64,000 bases of DNA from Protopterus annectens (taxonomy: Eukaryota > Chordata > Ceratodontiformes > Protopteridae), in assembly GCF_019279795.1 (NCBI RefSeq), contig NC_056738.1:481174281-481238280 (forward strand). Direction: 5' to 3'. The notes under the pieces were generated by a model, which saw nothing but the letters and a program-made list of their open reading frames with translations, was not told where the DNA came from and made no database searches. The number at the start of each line of letters is the position of its first letter. Within the stretch, counting starts at the first letter, position 1. Of this stretch, positions 11,025-23,527 are shown piece by piece. A program made the translations under genes and the position numbers.

Positions 11025-11935
11025 GATTGTTCGGCTGACACAGGCATCCTCCAAAAGGGTCTCACTGAGATTGATACCTGGTGTCAAAATCATGACCTCA
11101 AGCTAAATGTCAAAAAGTGCATAGTCATCCCCTTTGGAAAAAACAAAGTACCCACAAATTACCACATAGGTGGTAGTCCGCTAATTACGGAAAACATAAT
11201 AAGGGATCTGGGGACCCAAGTAGGTAGTAATCTCTTCTTTGATAATCACATTGCCAAAGTGGTTAGAAAATCCTTCTATGTGGCCCACCTAATCACAAAA
11301 GGGTTTGCATCCAGATCAAAAGAGGTCATTGTGCCCCTCTACTCATCACTCATCAGACCCATCATAGAGTACAATGCCCCATTTGGGATGTACCTTACAA
11401 GACACCTACAACAGCTGGAAAGACCACAGAAGTACCTCACCAGGAGGATCACTGGCCTCAAACAGATGCCCTATACAGCTCGACTGAAGAAACTCCAGCT
11501 GTACTCAGTTGCATACCGCCTACACAGAGGTGATCTCTGCCTGACATACAAGGCCATGTCCAACCCAGAATTGATGGACATGCTCCACCTAAAGAAATCC
11601 TTATCCCCTCGAGCCACACACTCTAGGGATTTAAACCTCACTGCAACAATAAATAGGACGTGCTGGAGGGATGGATTCCTGTCCCAGACACTTCCCATGC
11701 TTTGGAACAAGATTCCAATCTACATTAGGCAGAGCTTCTCATTAACACTCTTCAAGAGAAACCTTGACGAGTGGATGGGAAACAGAAAGTTTACCCTGGG
11801 GATCACTTCAGTGGTTCTGCTGGACAGAGGTACAAGAACTAATCTAAGGGGGTGGCGAAAGCCAGCGCATTCTGGCTAGGCTTATAAATGCCTTGGGCAG
11901 ATAGCCTAGTACTTTCCTATGAACCTATGAGTAAT
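11025..11935 (+). mobile_element. CR1, 5'-truncated 3' end
   Basis: A sense-strand CR1 copy of about 0.9 kb starting inside the RT thumb and ending with the family 3' end (ggctaggcttataaatgcc, cctagtac, then cctatgaacctatga). 5' truncation is the usual outcome of incomplete target-primed reverse transcription. It is followed by unrelated DNA and a TA microsatellite. Confidence 0.9.
11027..11879 (+). pseudogene. CR1 RT C-terminal part
   Basis: A continuous frame to the natural stop at 11879, clearest from 11259. Landmarks: TWCQNHDLKLNVKKC, YHIGGSPL, RDLGTQVGSNL, VRKSFYVAHLITKGFASRS, SLIRPIIEYNAPFGM, KLQLYSVAYRLHRGDLCLTY, NRTCWRDGFLSQTLPMLWNK, FKRNLDEWMGNRKFTLGI. The catalytic palm is missing, so it cannot act as an RT. 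The intact frame suggests a fairly recent insertion. Confidence 0.9.
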
Positions 11936-11954
11936 AATTTCCTCACAAGCTTTC

Positions 11955-11956
<2 letters not shown>

Positions 11957-12006
<50 letters not shown>
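11957..12006. repeat. (TA)n microsatellite
   Basis: About 25 uninterrupted TA units just downstream of the CR1 3' end. Confidence 0.97.
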
Positions 12007-12007
<1 letters not shown>

Positions 12008-12419
12008 TTTTATCAGGCATGGGACTGATTTATTGTGCTGTAAAACAAAGTGTTATTGGTACACGTTAAATTCACATCCCTTCCCCCATCAGTGTGACAT
12101 TCAAGCTGGTCCTGCCCTACTTAGTAGCAGTCATAATAATATAACCCTTATGTACTTTAAATAAAATTTATAATGATGTGGTACCTCTTATTTTGTATAA
12201 TTCGTTAGTATTGTTACACATCATTTTGAATAAAGTGGAAAAAAGTACCAGAAAAAATTTATGTATGATGATGGAGACAAAATATACACTTAAATTACAA
12301 CTGATTTAAAATGTTTTTTAAAACCAACTGGTAGAATAAAATAAAATACAATTAGTCATGTAAACAATGTGGCAATTTTCTAAGTTCTAGTGCACTTCTA
12401 ATTGAACAGTAATAGTTTA

Positions 12420-12900
12420 GTCCAGGCTTCCTAAAAGAGTTCAGCTTTAATTGCCACATAAGTTCATGTTTCTCCAGAATATTCGGGATGTCACCTTCAA
12501 GATCACCCATGTCTATGCGATCCAGGATCCAAAACCTGTGTGTCTTTTATGAAGAGAAAGGTGTTTGGCTAGTGCATTATTTTTACATCCAGAGCGGATT
12601 TCTGACAGATGACATGAAATCCTACGCTTGAGTTTATTTACAGTCTTGCCCACATAGAATGCATCACATTCATTGCACTGTGCCCTGTAAATTATTTTGT
12701 AGTGTTACATTTGGCTAGTGCATTATTTTTATATCCAGAGCGGATTTCTGACAGATGATGTGAAATCCTACGCTTGAGTTTATTTACAGTCTTGCCCACA
12801 TAGAATGCATCACATTCATTGCACTATGCCCTGTAAATTACTTTTGTAGTGTTACAGTCACCCCCTGCACTGGTTTTAATGATTTTCTTTAAATAAGGGT
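12420..12900 (-). pseudogene. Penelope-like GIY-YIG endonuclease fragment
   Basis: Minus-strand translation gives YRAQCNECDAFYVGKTVNKL, then RRISCHLSEIRSG and NNALAKHLS, the GIY-YIG nuclease fold fused to Penelope-like RTs (here YRA and YVG in the two signature positions, followed by the conserved R and H-containing helix). A 146-bp stretch covering this block is tandemly duplicated (12564-12709 and 12710-12855). No RT part was found nearby. Confidence 0.75.
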
Positions 12901-15085
12901 AATAAAAACTATCACCTTGCTGTATAAATATACAAAATATACAGTTAGTTTCACATCTTTTAGTGCTTTTCTCAGGCTGTACCAATCCTTCATTTTGTGC
13001 TGGAGACCCTCATAAGTGGTCCCCAGCAGGTACTGTTGAAGGTCTGTATGCAGCAAGTAAAGATATGTGACTCTTTCTTGGAACACCTAGGAGCCACCCC
13101 ATAATCCTCATGTTTAGAGGCCAAGACCACTTCATAGGTTACAGTCTTGAGGAAAATGGTAGCAAATTTATGTTGATCCAGATTACATGTGTTACTTGAA
13201 GAGCATCAGCAAGGCAATGAGACAGTGCATGATGCATGAATTAATGGCATGCCAGGGTGGTGTCTGATGTGTGAAAGACATGCTGGCACAATGCTTAACA
13301 CGCCCATGTCTCCACAGGGGTCAGTAATCCACTCAGCATGCACATTGAAGCTCGCTGTCATTCATGGTTGTTCACAGTCCGGAATGAGCCTCGTTGCACA
13401 GTAGTAATATGGCACACATTGTGTAAAATGTCAGTTCAGAGATCAATACATTGTTTGTCTCATTAGCATAGTTGCTGTGCTGTGAGCCACAATATTGCAT
13501 GTTAAAAACATCCACTGCCATTGCTGTGCTCATCCAGCAACAGATGTTTGCTGCAAAGCAAAATGCAAAAGAGTATGCTTCAAAGAGGATGGACTGCGCT
13601 ACAGCTACTGTGGTGAGTCTGTAAGAGACCTTAACTGTTTGAGAATGTGGGCACTATGGCAGCTTTGTAGTTGAGCTTCACAGTATATTTCTACAGTGTT
13701 TTATAGATTACAGTATGATGTGTGAGGTCAAGTGGCACAGGTGATATGCGGGAAGAGGGAAGGGACTAACTAAATGTGCATCTGTTTTTGGGGGAGGTCT
13801 GTAAGGCCACCTACAGCAATTTGTGTGAGGAGTGCTGGAGATACTGCGCGACATTAGGCTGTTTCTAGAATACACTGGCAATTGCAACATTTCTGGCAAG
13901 GCTGGACATGTAGAGTATGTGAACTGATGTATACTGTATATAAAATATGAGTACCACAGGGGTTGCATATGACATACTTGGGGATGCTTTGCAGTGAGCC
14001 TCATCAATCTGTTGATGTGACCCCCCCCAAGAAGGCCAAGGTGCACACAACACTGTACAGTAGCCATGGTGTTTCCATACTTGATTTGTGTTTTGAACTT
14101 TACTTTTTGAGAGTGTATGTGCATGGGGGGGGGGAGGGGGGGGCAGCAATGTGCAGTTAGGTATGGAGGCACTTAATGCCATGGGGAAATTCACCATGAG
14201 ACAGACAGTTCACAGTCATATAGCACCACACCTTCTGTTCTTTCTACCTGTGTTTAGTGTATTACTGCCCCCACATACAAGATGTACACGATGGGCATCA
14301 CCATGGCACAGCTTGCTGTTCATCCTCACAAAGCTCACAGTCCTCTGTGCCAACTACTGATCATGCCAGTGTCCATCCTAGAAGGGATGCCCTGTGAACA
14401 GGAACTTGCACAGTCAGATTTACTCCCCAGGACTCTACTGAAAAGAGGTATTAATTTTACTCAGTCAGACTATCAGAGAAAACAAATGGAAGTTAAGTAA
14501 ATATGTAAAAAAAAGAAGTACTTCATTATCTGACATTCTGCTGTTTTTGAGGCAGAAAAAGTATGTATACATCTTGCAAGTCAGAATATGCAGAATGTCG
14601 TCCACAAACACACTTTATATTTCTTAAGAGAAGAGAACAGACTATTAGCAAATATGTGAAAGTCAGCTCCTGTGATCAAGCTGCCAGGTAGGAGAGATCG
14701 TATTACTATGCAACCTCAAACCCAATGGACAATTTACATGGAACACTGACCTTAAAAGGATATTTTCTAGTATTTCAATAGCTGTAAATGTAAAGGAAAT
14801 TATAAAGCAGAGTTCAGAAATTATACTTAGATTATGAATCAAGGAAATGTCCGCTAACTAGAGAGAGAGCCTCAACAGATGCCCTCCAGTCAAATATTGC
14901 ACTGGGCATTTTTATTGCCTGGTGTATGTGTAGCATTCTGACAGTGTCATAAAGGCAACATTACAGGGACATAAGATAAAAAAATGCAGAAGCCACGGAA
15001 TACAAAAAGTAAAAAAAAAAAAAAAGATCTGTAAATGGCTCAAGTTGAACGCCATTTTTAACAATACATCACCTTGTGTCTCAGA
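12900..15085. other. No gene recognised
   Basis: About 2.2 kb with only short open frames, poly-C and poly-G tracts (around 14025 and 14126-14150) and no recognisable domain, tRNA or terminal repeat. The proline-rich antisense frames at 13.7-14.2 kb arise from the homopolymer tracts. It may be old repeat DNA beyond visual recognition. Confidence 0.5.
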
Positions 15086-15089
15086 CTAG

Positions 15090-15418
15090 AAGAGATCATC
15101 TCCATACTGGATGCTCCAAAGGTGTTGAGTTCATACCAGAAGATGGACATTCTACCTGTGGTTAACCTCTGTAGGTTAGGAATTGTATTCCAGCAGTGAC
15201 GTTACTCAAATATCTGTCGTTCTTTCCACTAGTCTAATTTTTTAACATTTCATGTTTTGTGGAAATGTGCAGTAGACAGCATATCTGCTGAGGGTAATTC
15301 CATGCTTGGTTCAGATATCACTTTTGGATCACAGTTCTGTAAATTTAGTAGCATCCTGTGTGATCTTGGCGGCACTTTTACACAAAGGCTTTCTTTGTGC
15401 CCCCCCCCCCCGAATGGT
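15090..15418 (+). repeat. Unclassified ~330-bp repeat, copy R1
   Basis: Direct copy of 19840-20170. Shared blocks include ccagaagatggacattctac, tagtctaattttttaacatt and gatcacagttctgtaaattt. The two copies flank the DIRS relic at 15.4-19.4 kb. Family unknown. Confidence 0.75.
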
Positions 15419-15469
15419 TATGCTTATGACTGCTGCTGCTGCTTCATTTTCTTTCAGCTGTTCCCGATG

Positions 15470-15870
15470 ACTCCTGCTGCAGTTATGTTATATTATATGA
15501 CTGTTCTCCACCCCACCCCCCCAATCCAGTACCTGGGGATAAAGAGTGCAATTGGCTTGACAGACAGGGTAAGAGATTTTTTTTCTCCTGTCTAGCATTT
15601 AAAATTCTTAATTACCAGAGCTACATGTGGAAGTTTATATTAAGATGGGCCAGTAGCATGAGTGAGTTTTCTGCTTCCCTGACTCAGGAAAATAGGTCTT
15701 ATGTGAATCAGATTATTTCTGACCTGTCTCCAGTATCTAAACATGCCTTAAAAAGCCTATATGATTGTGCTGATACTGTTTCTAGGGTTTCTGCTTCATC
15801 TACAATCTTGAGAAGATTTGTCTGGCTACATAATGAAAAGTTTTCAGATGAGGTAAATCAGATATTCTGA
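15470..15870 (+). pseudogene. DIRS gag fragment
   Basis: Two frames (15257-15595 end and 15625-15870) carry YLGIKSAIGLTDRVRDFF, MWKFILRWASSMSEFSAS, NRSYVNQIISDLSPVSKHAL, KSLYDCADTVSRVSAS and RRFVWLHNEKF. This is the alpha-helical capsid-like region shared with the gag relic at 6.05-6.4 kb; DADTxSR is shared with other DIRS copies in the window. The N-terminal low-complexity part is missing. Confidence 0.75.
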
Positions 15871-16439
15871 GTCCCTTCCCAATAAAGAGGTTTTATTTGG
15901 GCATTCTGCTGCATGGTATGAGAGGAATAAATTAATGCAGGGAGTATCTAGGATTTTTCAGGTGTCCAGGGTCTTCCCTTCCAAATCTTTATTCTCTTTA
16001 ATAAACAAACACAAGAGAAGGGTACCTAATAATAGGCAAGTGCCCAATAAGAACTGTCATGGCACCTAATAATAGGCAAGTGTCCAATAAGAACTGGCAG
16101 TAGGTGACCAGTACCAACCCCCAAAAGTCAAGAATTTTTCCCAAAAAAGGAGCCTAGCATTAGCAACTGAGTGACTATGCCAGGAACCTGGTCACCTTCC
16201 TCCCCCTCCTGCTCCAGCAGCTGTTCCATTTCACAAAATCTGATTCTCTGTGCACCTGTTTGGCATCAAATAGTTAAAGCCAAATGGGTTTTTAAGGTGA
16301 TCCAGGAGAGTTAAAGTTGACAATGGTTAGGATCCCCTCCCCACCCTCTCAGTCAAACAGAGTTGTTTCCCCAGGTGCTCCAACACATTACAAGTTGGAG
16401 TCATTGAACATGTTCCTGAAGAACAAACAGAAAGAGGCG

Positions 16440-16900
16440 TTTATTCTAGAATGTTTCTGGTTGCAAAAAAGGAGCACTGTTGCAAACCAGTTTTGGATCT
16501 CTCCTTCCTCAATCTTTTTGTGAAGATTCCAAACTTCAAGGTGTTCAACACTCCAGTCTGTGTTAGCACTACTTCCACACCACTGTGTTATTACAGTGAC
16601 AGTAGACTTAAAGGACACTTGCCATCACATTCCCATAGCACACAGCTTCAAGAGTTACCAAATATTTTGTGTATCTGTATCACATTTTCAGTTCTGTGCA
16701 GTACCCATCTACTGCACAAAGAATGCTTACAAAATGCGTAGCCCCAGTGATGGTCCGCTGTAGAGTGCAGGTTATTCACATTTTTCCTTATTTAAATGCC
16801 TTGCTTATATGTGTAGAGTCTTTGTCCAAATGCCAGGAGTCCTTTGCAAAGGTTATTCCTCTCCCAATTCATTTGTGATTCCAGATACATTTTCAAAAAT
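16440..16900 (+). pseudogene. DIRS reverse transcriptase fragment
   Basis: Pieces in three frames reproduce the order of the intact copy at 45.7-46.2 kb: LFLVAKKEHCCKPVLDLSFL, TVDLKDTCHHIPI (first catalytic aspartate), HFQFCAVPIYCTKNAY, and FPYLNALL where the intact copy has FPYLDDWLL. The YLDD catalytic pair has been lost. A dead relic. Confidence 0.75.
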
Positions 16901-17269
16901 TCTCCCTTAATCTGTCACACAGGATTGTATTTCTGGGGTGACTTATAGACCCTGTCATGTAAAAGGCTTTTCTCCCTCAAGACAATGTGAATTTATATCT
17001 GGAAGTATTCTGAGCTTTTCTTATCTGTCTGAAGCTTCTACCAGAGAGTTTGTCAGGATATTGAGATTTAGGCTTCTATGATCCCCATGATACCACTTGC
17101 CAAGCTGCATGTAAGATAGGTACACAAGTTTCTGAGGTACCAATAAATCTAACATTTTCTGTCCTTAGAATTTCAAACTCCAGTCTTGGATTCTGTAAAG
17201 TCAGAAAGTCAGTACTGCAGTGGTGGTGGGATCATATGACTGTCAATCCAGGGCTCCTTTTTTTTAACA

Positions 17270-17880
17270 TAGCTTAATGCAGTTTGTACAGACCGACTCC
17301 TCTGTTGGTGTGTCGGGAGTGGTTTCAATGGAGGTAAAAATGCACAGACTGCGGGATAACTCAGACAGATCAAAGCACATCAGTGTCACATAAATTTTGG
17401 GTGTAATTCTTGCTATAAAGGGTCTACATCATCTTTAGAGCCCATCTCCTATTCAGGTTATTACAGACTGCACCACAGTCATGCGGTACATAAACAAGGG
17501 GGCACCAGTCAGTACCCTCTGTGCCAGTTGGCAGTGATAGCTTGAGAGTTGGCTGTAAAGCACTGTTTAACCCTTCAGACATCTTACATGCCATCAGAAC
17601 AAAACATGGGGGCAGACAAGCTCAACAGATCCTGGAAGAACCTCACGAGAGGAAACTAAAAGAAGATGTCTTGCAAGAATTGATCCAGATGTGCGGAACA
17701 CCTCAAGTAGATCTCTTTGCCTCCTTTCCAAACAGAGAACTAGACAAATTATTTTCCAGGAATCTGTGCAACCAGGTGTGTAGAACAGATGATCTGTCAT
17801 TCCCCTTGTCAGAGATGCTGCTATATGCTTTTCTACTCTTTGCAATGATCTCCATTGCATTTCTGAAAATTCATAAATAA
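17270..17880 (+). pseudogene. DIRS RNase H and linker fragment
   Basis: Frames around 17460-17520 read MRYINKGAPVSTLC, matching VVWHINKQGGTRSYPLC of the intact copy. 17521-17880 continues with VDLFASFPNRELDKLFSRN, equivalent to the FYLFASPNNAKC linker between RNase H and recombinase. The acidic catalytic residues are only partly recoverable. Confidence 0.65.
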
Positions 17881-18199
17881 TTCCCAAAAATCATTGGAGT
17901 GACTCCCATTTGGCCCAGGCTAAGGACAGTTACTGCAGGCTTCCTCACAGACTGGATCCACTTCTACAAGATAAGGGGAATTTGATACAAACAACTTCAG
18001 CTGACTGTCTGAATGATTTAATTTTGATATCTTTTAGTCACCTCTTTCATGAGGATGTGCAACAGGTACGGCTTTCTATTAGAAAGTCATATATATATTA
18101 GCAAATAGCAAAGATTTTCTAGTTTGTGCCTGACCAATAACCAGGTCCATCAAGGATTTTGCACTTCTGGTAGTTATATATTTGTTTGAGTTCTTGCCT

Positions 18200-18980
18200 G
18201 TCTTATACCTTTATGAAGGTTCGTCTTGCAATCATTTCAGCATGTATTCCCATGAATCTTCCTCCCTCTTCTATGTTTGTAAACAGATTCTGAAAGAAGT
18301 TTTGCACAAGACCCCCTTCTAGACAGATTCCTCCCACTTGGGATCTCAAGTTTAAGATGGAGAAACTGGCTATGTCACCATTTGAACCTGCCTCCTTGGC
18401 TAATTTAAGATTCATTACTTGGAAAATTGTCCTTGTTGCTTTGACGTCTGCAAGACGAGTTTTTGAGTTGCAAGCTCTTATAGTGCATGAACCCTTTCTG
18501 TTTTTTCTTACGCATAGGGTCACTGTGCAGACTAACCCCTCATTCCTACCTAAGGTAGTTTCAGAGTTCACTTTGAATCAAGCCACCAATCTCCCATTTC
18601 TTTTCCCAGCCCCTAAAAACAAGAGAGAAGTTCTTCATACCCTAGATGTGCATATGTGCATTGACATCTCGGGTACTATCTTGACAGAACCAAGTCCATT
18701 AGGAAAGCTAATCAGCTATTTATTTCCTATTCTGGGACTAAGTAAGGTCAGCCTCTGTCAGAACAGTCTATTTATAGATGTTTCCCCTTAGCTGTTGTGT
18801 TTTGTTAGTCCTACCTTGGCAAAACTACTTCACGCCAAGGTTAAGGCACATTACATCTGGGCCTTAGCTTCCTTAATGGCACTGGATTCCTTCTCCAGGT
18901 CCAGAGCAGGCATTCTCCAGGAGCTCCTTGACCATTATTTTTCCTCCTCCCAGGTTGGATAAGCTCTGCTAGTTTGCTTA
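18200..18980 (+). pseudogene. DIRS tyrosine recombinase fragment
   Basis: 18357-18791 reads FEPASLANLRFITWKIVLVA, LTSARRVFELQAL (first catalytic arginine), VQTNPSFLPKVVSEF and LHTLDVHMC, parallel to the intact copy at 47.7-48.0 kb. Downstream, AHYIWALASLMA and SRSRAGIL correspond eroded to the H-x-x-R and tyrosine region. The nucleophile region is too degraded to judge. Confidence 0.75.
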
Positions 18981-19714
18981 CAGGATACTGTGCAGCAGTG
19001 AGAATGAACATAGTGCAGTCATAAGTTCCACTTGCCTGTAACAGTAGATGTTCAAATTATTCACTCCTGCAGTAGCCGTACCCACTCACCATGCCCTATA
19101 TTTTATTATAGTTAGTGTGGGTTACAGCTAGTTGTTGTGGTGGTGGTTGTTATGGTTGTTTAGTCAGGATAAATTTCCTTTTTTACACTTAGGGGCAAGA
19201 AAATCCTGAAGATTTTAGTCACTGGCTGCATTTATAGTTCTTTCCAATAGGGTTAAACTATAGACAGCCAGAGTGACTGTGTGAGCGGGGGGGGGGGGGG
19301 GGTTGCATCCCAAAGACTACTGTAGCAGTAAAGAATTCAAACATCTACAGGTAAGGTAAATTCAACTTGCAAAACTGTACTTTTTCTCCCATATCACATA
19401 GATGTGCTGCAGGTGAATTGGCATTCCTCCAAACTGCCTGGAGGCACGTGTACATCCTTTAACAGGCTGAGGCTTCATTTAAGATTAGTTCCTTTGCCTT
19501 TCACCCTGTGAATACCAGGATAGCAGTAGCTCTCCTACAAACTATAGATGGATTGAGTAATCAGAGAACGAATGATTGAATGATATAACTGTAGCACCTA
19601 ATCTGGTAAACCATGCTGGGTTTCTAGACAAATTAAATGGTTGATTGACTGTATGGTGTAACTTGCTTAATAGTCTAGAATAATCCTGATTCTAGTAAGT
19701 CTTATATTTTTGCC

Positions 19715-19830
19715 ACCATTGTCCCCAAGGTTCTTTTCTTGATCCACTTATTTATTTACTTTGTTTTTTGTGAATAATTTGCCTGCAGGCATCTCTGAGG
19801 AGATAGTTTGTTTATATGTCAGTAATTTAA
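19715..19830 (+). pseudogene. LINE RT palm fragment
   Basis: Forward-strand translation gives IVPKVLFLIHLFIYFV and VNNLPAGISEEIVCLYVSN, a degraded form of the GVPQGSVLGPLLFxLYxNDL...YADD block of an L2-type RT; VSN stands where ADD is expected. Very short; no other part of this LINE is recognised nearby. Confidence 0.55.
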
Positions 19831-19839
19831 TCAGGCTTG

Positions 19840-20170
19840 AGGAGATCACCTCCATGTTGCATGTTCCAAAGGTCTTGAGTTTATACCAGAAGATGGACTT
19901 TCTACCTGTGGTTAACCTGTGTAAGTTAGGAATTATACTGCAGCACTGACTTTACTCCAATATCTGCCTTATTCTCATTAGTCTAATTTTTTAGCATTTC
20001 AGGCTATTATGGGAAATGTGCAGTACACAGCCTATCTGGCTGCTGAGGGTAATTCGTGCCTGGTCCAAATCTCACTTTCAGATCACAGTTCTGTAAATTT
20101 AGCAACATCCTCTGTGATCTTGGAGGCACTTTATACATAGACTTTCTTTGTGGTCCTCCCCACAAATGAT
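19840..20170 (+). repeat. Unclassified ~330-bp repeat, copy R2
   Basis: Direct repeat of 15090-15418 on the other side of the DIRS relic. About 85 percent similar by eye. No coding potential recognised. Confidence 0.75.
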
Positions 20171-20470
20171 TCCACAGATATTCATGGAATTTCTCACATC
20201 AGCACAGTGGTGCTAACAGTTCCTTTTGTATCTGTTCATTACTGCTTTGTGCTACCATAAATGCTTATGCCTCATTGTAAGGTACTGTAGTCTTTATTTT
20301 ACTGTATTAATTTCTTTTAACTTTTTTTTGTATAGGCATATCCACCCCAAACTGATAAATATTGAAAACTGATAATTTGATAGAATCATCTTACACCTGT
20401 ACGTAAAGCCTGATAGCTTAATAAGGTGGTTAAATTGATAGGATTCTGTCTAGACACCTGCAAACATATG

Positions 20471-20671
20471 TTGTTACAATTAAATGTTTCGCACATGGCC
20501 GCATAACTGGACCACAGTAGAGGGAGTGTCCTGTGTGTTCAGACTGGAAATCTTTTTCCATGTCTTGTAGTTGTTACAATCAAATGTTTTGCGCATGGCT
20601 GTTTAACTGGACCACAGCAGAGGGAGTGTCCTGTGTGTTCAGACTGGAAATCTTTTTCCGTGTCTTGTAGA
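20471..20671 (+). repeat. 102-bp tandem duplication
   Basis: ttgttacaattaaatgtttc at 20471 recurs as ttgttacaatcaaatgtttt at 20573, with near identity through gtgtcctgtgtgttcagact and the following ctttttcc. Two units. Confidence 0.9.
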
Positions 20672-21463
20672 AGGTTTTGTCTATAGACAGCATAGTACAT
20701 TTTTATATGTGGCTTCAGTTATAGGTAGGGGTGGTGCTTTTTATTTGCTTGTTCTTTCAGAACATTTTTATCTGTGTGCAGAGGCCCACTAGCATTTATC
20801 TAGTGAAGCATTCTTAACATAAGGATGATGTAATTGGTTTCTAATAGTGCAAAACACTAACAGGTTCAGTTTAGCATGCAAGAGTTTACTGACTGTTTAC
20901 CTTGTGACTGAATCTTATATTTGGAATTGGCAAGCTGCCTAGCAGTCTTGCCTACTATTTTTGGCTTCTGATTTTGGGTTGCTGTTAGTACGTCTGAGGT
21001 ACTTTCATTAGTCATACTCTTCCTCCCCTTTCCTTATTTGATCTCTCTAGTGTATCTTCTGATTCTGCAGGGTTAATAGTGAGTCAAAGTTCAACATAGT
21101 CACTTTAACTCTTATGTGTCGATTTTTCTAAAATACCAGCTTGCTAACCATGGTGTAACAGGCAAATACTTGCATCTCTAGCATATTGTAAACAGTATGT
21201 GTTACTTTTTGATATCACCTGCTGTGTTGCGCTGTTCTGAAAGGTTGCTTTGTGATATACAGTTTGTTCTTGTTATATATTGTAATAGGTTTCAGGAGCC
21301 ACTACTACATTATAATATGGAAGTGAAACTTCTTTAGGCAAAGTAGTTAAAGGTCTTAGTGAAATGGAAAAGTGAAACGGAAGTGAGACTCCACCAGACG
21401 GTGGCTCTGTTCTGCGGCCAACTTCTGCCAAAGCAGGAGTCCAGAGGAAGCCACTGTACCGCA

Positions 21464-21542
<79 letters not shown>

Positions 21543-22799
21543 AAATGCAGCTTGTTAAGTGTTTTCCTGCACAAGGCAGAATGGTGTCATCTGAGTGGCA
21601 AAACAGATTTGCTGTTCATTCATCATCCTGGGTGGCTTTTCACAGTTGCCTAGTAATGTTTTACAAACTATACCTTTCACCTGTACCTCATTATGAGGAG
21701 TGTTTCTCATTCTGTGTCTTAAAAAAGTCCACGTTTCTCAATATTCCACATTCAGAGGGTCTGTCACAGATTCAGTGTTTAGAATTTTCCTAAATAATAT
21801 CCGTTATAAATAATACCGAATCATATTCATTTGTCGAAAGAAAATTTTATAAATATAACTAAATTTTAACCATCCTGTGAACTTTCTAGCTAAATTTGTT
21901 AGTAAACTGTCAGTATGTGTTTCACATTTTGCACATTTGTTCCACATTATGTGGCAATGTTCTACATTCTCAGGGACTGAAGATTGAGAGCTGAGTTCTA
22001 AGCTATTGATGTAAAAAAGTGATGTTAACTATTCCCCTCACAAAATAAAATGTTATTTTTTAATGAACCACTTAAAACATTGCCTTCTTATGAAGTTTAT
22101 TGCTCTTACTTGAGGAAAAAACACACACTGGCGCTTCATGCCTACCCACACGAGTCCTTAGCATGAGAGTAGGAAGGCTGATAGTACAGTGTGCTACTTA
22201 AATCATTGCATCACATGACTTTTTTACAGGGGAGTCTTGTAGTGAATGACATTAGCATCTACTAGTAACAGTAACAGCGGTTTCTGACATTTTAACCATG
22301 TGTTTCTTTCCAAGGACTGTGCAAAGTTACATAGACCACATAAAGACGTCAAACAAAAGTGCTATTATTAACTAAAACTACACACATTTGGTAAACTCAA
22401 ATTGTGCTGGCTCATGCAAAAGACAGTTCAAATACATATACAACACAAGCAATTTAAAGAAACCACACAGATATTAAAAATAAAGCAGAATTCATCAGAA
22501 TGTACATCTCTTTATATATACAGTCCAAATGCCAACAGCAGCTTAACAAATTAACTATTACTAATAGCTTGGTAAGTATGAACTACAACACAGAAAATTA
22601 ACTGCGGCTATCGCACAAAAATATTATGACCCAAGGGAGAAGCAGCTAAAATATATATCCTGACCCTTCAACAGATTTTATATATGTATGTTTACTGCGC
22701 ACAAAAAGTTTAGTTGTGTATTGCGACACAATTTGTACCTGAAGTTTACATCATATTAACAGCTCCTTGTAATGTATTAATAGTCAGTGCTAGCTCAGT
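20672..22799. other. No gene recognised
   Basis: About 2.1 kb of AT-rich DNA broken by the CA microsatellite at 21470. No domain, terminal repeat or SINE was recognised. The cysteine/valine and threonine/histidine frames across 21.27-21.79 kb are translations of the CA repeat. Confidence 0.5.
21470..21541. repeat. (CA)n microsatellite
   Basis: About 36 uninterrupted CA units. Confidence 0.98.
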
Positions 22800-23050
22800 G
22801 AACACTGGATCAGCTACACAGCATAAAAAAGAATCTATAATCGTATTTAGATATGTTACCGATACATGTAACTCCGCACAAATTGCAGAAGGAGTCATTA
22901 CTGGGCACATTGCTGGCGCTGCCAAGAGCACTTCTGACTGACATTAAATAATACTAATTTCATGAACTTTATTCATACTTTGACTTAGGAATGAGGTCCA
23001 TTCCCATCATGGTATTAGATACCCAAAAGATTTGGAGAAATTAAAAAACA
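22800..23050 (-). repeat. Unclassified ~240-bp repeat, copy 2
   Basis: Inverted copy of 10465-10705, recognised through aaggagtcattactgggcac, aatactaatttcatgaactt and aatgaggtccattcccatca on the plus strand. Confidence 0.7.
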
Positions 23051-23527
23051 GTGTATGTTTTACTGTCTGCTACCATCATGCACCAATAGTGTAAGATTAC
23101 GATACTAGACATTTAGACTTAGTGTGTCTACAGTTTAGCAGCAGGGGTGTACTGTACTAGACAATATATGCTGTACCTCTGAGTGTCTTATTTCAGTTAT
23201 AAAATGACCAGCAAACATAACAAATAAAGATAAATGCAAAGTGTAAGCAAGTAAGAAACGTAAGAAAACAAAAATTGGGAAAAAATAGAAGCTTGGATTA
23301 AATTGCTTCTGATAGTATGAGTCATAGTGGGTTTTTCTCATACTACAAGATACAAGGTTTGATTCTAACCTTTGGTATGGGAAATATGGCTAGACCTAAA
23401 ATGGCCCACAAGGACAGAGACCTTAGTATTAACCTATGGACTTACACACACGCACACACACACATACTTCTTTTGATACTGCATAAAACAAACCATGATA
23501 GGTATATATCTAGTTTGCGTGCTCGTC

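Larger units (their letters stand above)
15425..19390 (+). mobile_element. DIRS-like retrotransposon, decayed (copy 2 of 5)
   Basis: Forward-strand order gag, RT, RNase H, tyrosine recombinase, then complementary terminal sequences: the DIRS layout. All domains are interrupted by stops and frameshifts. Inverted segments at 19020-19075 (cagtagatgttcaaattatt) and 19315-19372 (its complement, with aattcaaacatctacagg) act as internal complementary region and right terminal repeat. No left terminal repeat was found; the relic starts inside gag beside repeat R1. Confidence 0.8.

Noticed and set aside
13708..14197. Overlapping antisense proline-rich frames of 110-154 codons
   Set aside because: Generated by poly-G/poly-C tracts; no family motif and no support from context.
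21273..21793. Frames with runs of Cys-Val or Thr-His
   Set aside because: Translations of the CA microsatellite.
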